A stretch of 32,565 nt of DNA from Ignavibacteriales bacterium (lineage in GTDB: Bacteria > Bacteroidota > Ignavibacteria > UBA10030): NCBI GenBank assembly GCA_016194505.1, contig JACQBK010000021.1, positions 1-32,565 of the forward strand, given 5' to 3'. A model generated the notes under the pieces. That model ran no database searches, had not been told where the DNA came from, and saw nothing but the letters and a program-made list of their open reading frames with translations. The position numbers were made by a program, and so were the translations under genes. Below, piece by piece: positions 32,223 to 32,565 of this stretch. Within the stretch, counting starts at the first letter, position 1, and the number at the start of each line of letters is the position of its first letter.

Positions 32223-32565
32223 GCGCCATTTGTTGGATGAGGGGTGTAACATTGATGCTTGTTCTTGTTGCGCCGCAGATGGCTGAAGCCCGGCAAAGCC
32301 AATCTCAAAAGCCATTGAGGTTTTTTGAAATTTCCGGCGGCATGGGCATTAGTCTTCATTCAACGCCATCGCTTGCAGATTATATAAACGCAACGGCGCG
32401 GCCACGGCAATTGCTTGATGAGTTTTCCTCGGCAGTGGAATTTTTCATTACGCCGGAGCTGCAGGTTTCTGAAGAGTGGAGCATGGGCTTGGAATACAGC
32501 CTCTTGCTGAAGTCCTATACGCTTGATGACCGCTCAGGCTTTTCCAGATCAGAATTTTCTTATCA
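32219..32565 (+). CDS. Exported protein, probably outer-membrane barrel (N-terminal part only)
   Basis: An open frame runs from GTG 32219 (GTGA overlap with the preceding stop) or ATG 32237 off the right edge. It starts with a signal peptide-like MRGVTLMLVLVAPQMAEA, then RFFEISGGMGISLHSTPSLA and a segment with alternating strand character (AVEFFITPELQV, EEWSMGLEYSLLLKSYTL). The G-rich opening strand and the amphipathic strands fit an outer-membrane beta-barrel or similar envelope protein, but too little is present to name a family. I list the GTG because of coupling with the upstream gene. Confidence 0.6.
   Translation, partial: MSAICWMRGVTLMLVLVAPQMAEARQSQSQKPLRFFEISGGMGISLHSTPSLADYINATARPRQLLDEFSSAVEFFITPELQVSEEWSMGLEYSLLLKSYTLDDRSGFSRSEFSY

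Overview
The window comes from a Gram-negative, diderm bacterium of moderate GC content. The best guess is the FCB group, near Ignavibacteria, Kapabacteria or Chlorobi within Bacteroidota in the broad sense. This rests on indirect signals. Several upstream regions carry a TTTG / TAnnTTTR promoter pair with 19-21 nt between the elements, the known Bacteroidota-type arrangement. Envelope genes imply an outer membrane (LolA, a lipoprotein, a LysM protein, a barrel-like start at the right edge). Shine-Dalgarno sites are used at some genes and absent at others. Nearly everything is on the + strand; only mazG is on the - strand. The gene content is chromosomal and mostly housekeeping. No complete insertion sequence, prophage or CRISPR array was seen.

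Layout, left to right. (1) 1-526: the C-terminal end of a GH31-type glycosidase. (2) 615-3425: a sensor kinase whose frame is broken between 742 and 830, overlapping a sigma-54-dependent response regulator. (3) 3426-6538: a control region with a 20-bp-period tandem repeat and a sigma-54 promoter-like site, then four exported or membrane-anchored genes that resemble type IV pilin or pseudopilin components without prepilin leaders, ended by a strong terminator. Together, (2) and (3) look like a PilS/PilR-like circuit driving an unusual surface cassette; this is the most interesting part of the window. (4) guaA, then a repeat-rich gap. (5) 8470-17021: a tightly packed seven-gene run with an ABC-2 exporter, a TPR protein, an LpoA-like TPR plus periplasmic-binding protein, radC, and a second ABC-2 exporter. 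(6) 17091-18326: a small lipoprotein and a LysM protein with their own promoter and terminator. (7) phoH, convergent with mazG across a bidirectional terminator.

(8) 20349-20911: two stable RNA genes, tRNA-Ala(CGC) and the small SRP RNA. The 3' end of each is duplicated 69-70 bp downstream, with a hairpin-bearing insert between the copies. Related GC-rich palindromes lie at 8241, 20572 and 21184, which suggests a small dispersed palindromic element. (9) rng, then a transaldolase gene. (10) 24030 to the right edge: a close-packed run gcvT, comB-like, ftsK, lolA, a flippase-like membrane protein, a two-domain oxidoreductase and the start of an exported, probably outer-membrane, protein.

Functionally the window combines envelope building and traffic (lolA, two exporters, LysM and lipoprotein, LpoA-like protein, flippase-like protein and oxidoreductase suggestive of surface glycans), nucleotide housekeeping (guaA, mazG), RNA handling (rng, SRP RNA, phoH), DNA segregation (ftsK) and central metabolism (transaldolase, gcvT).
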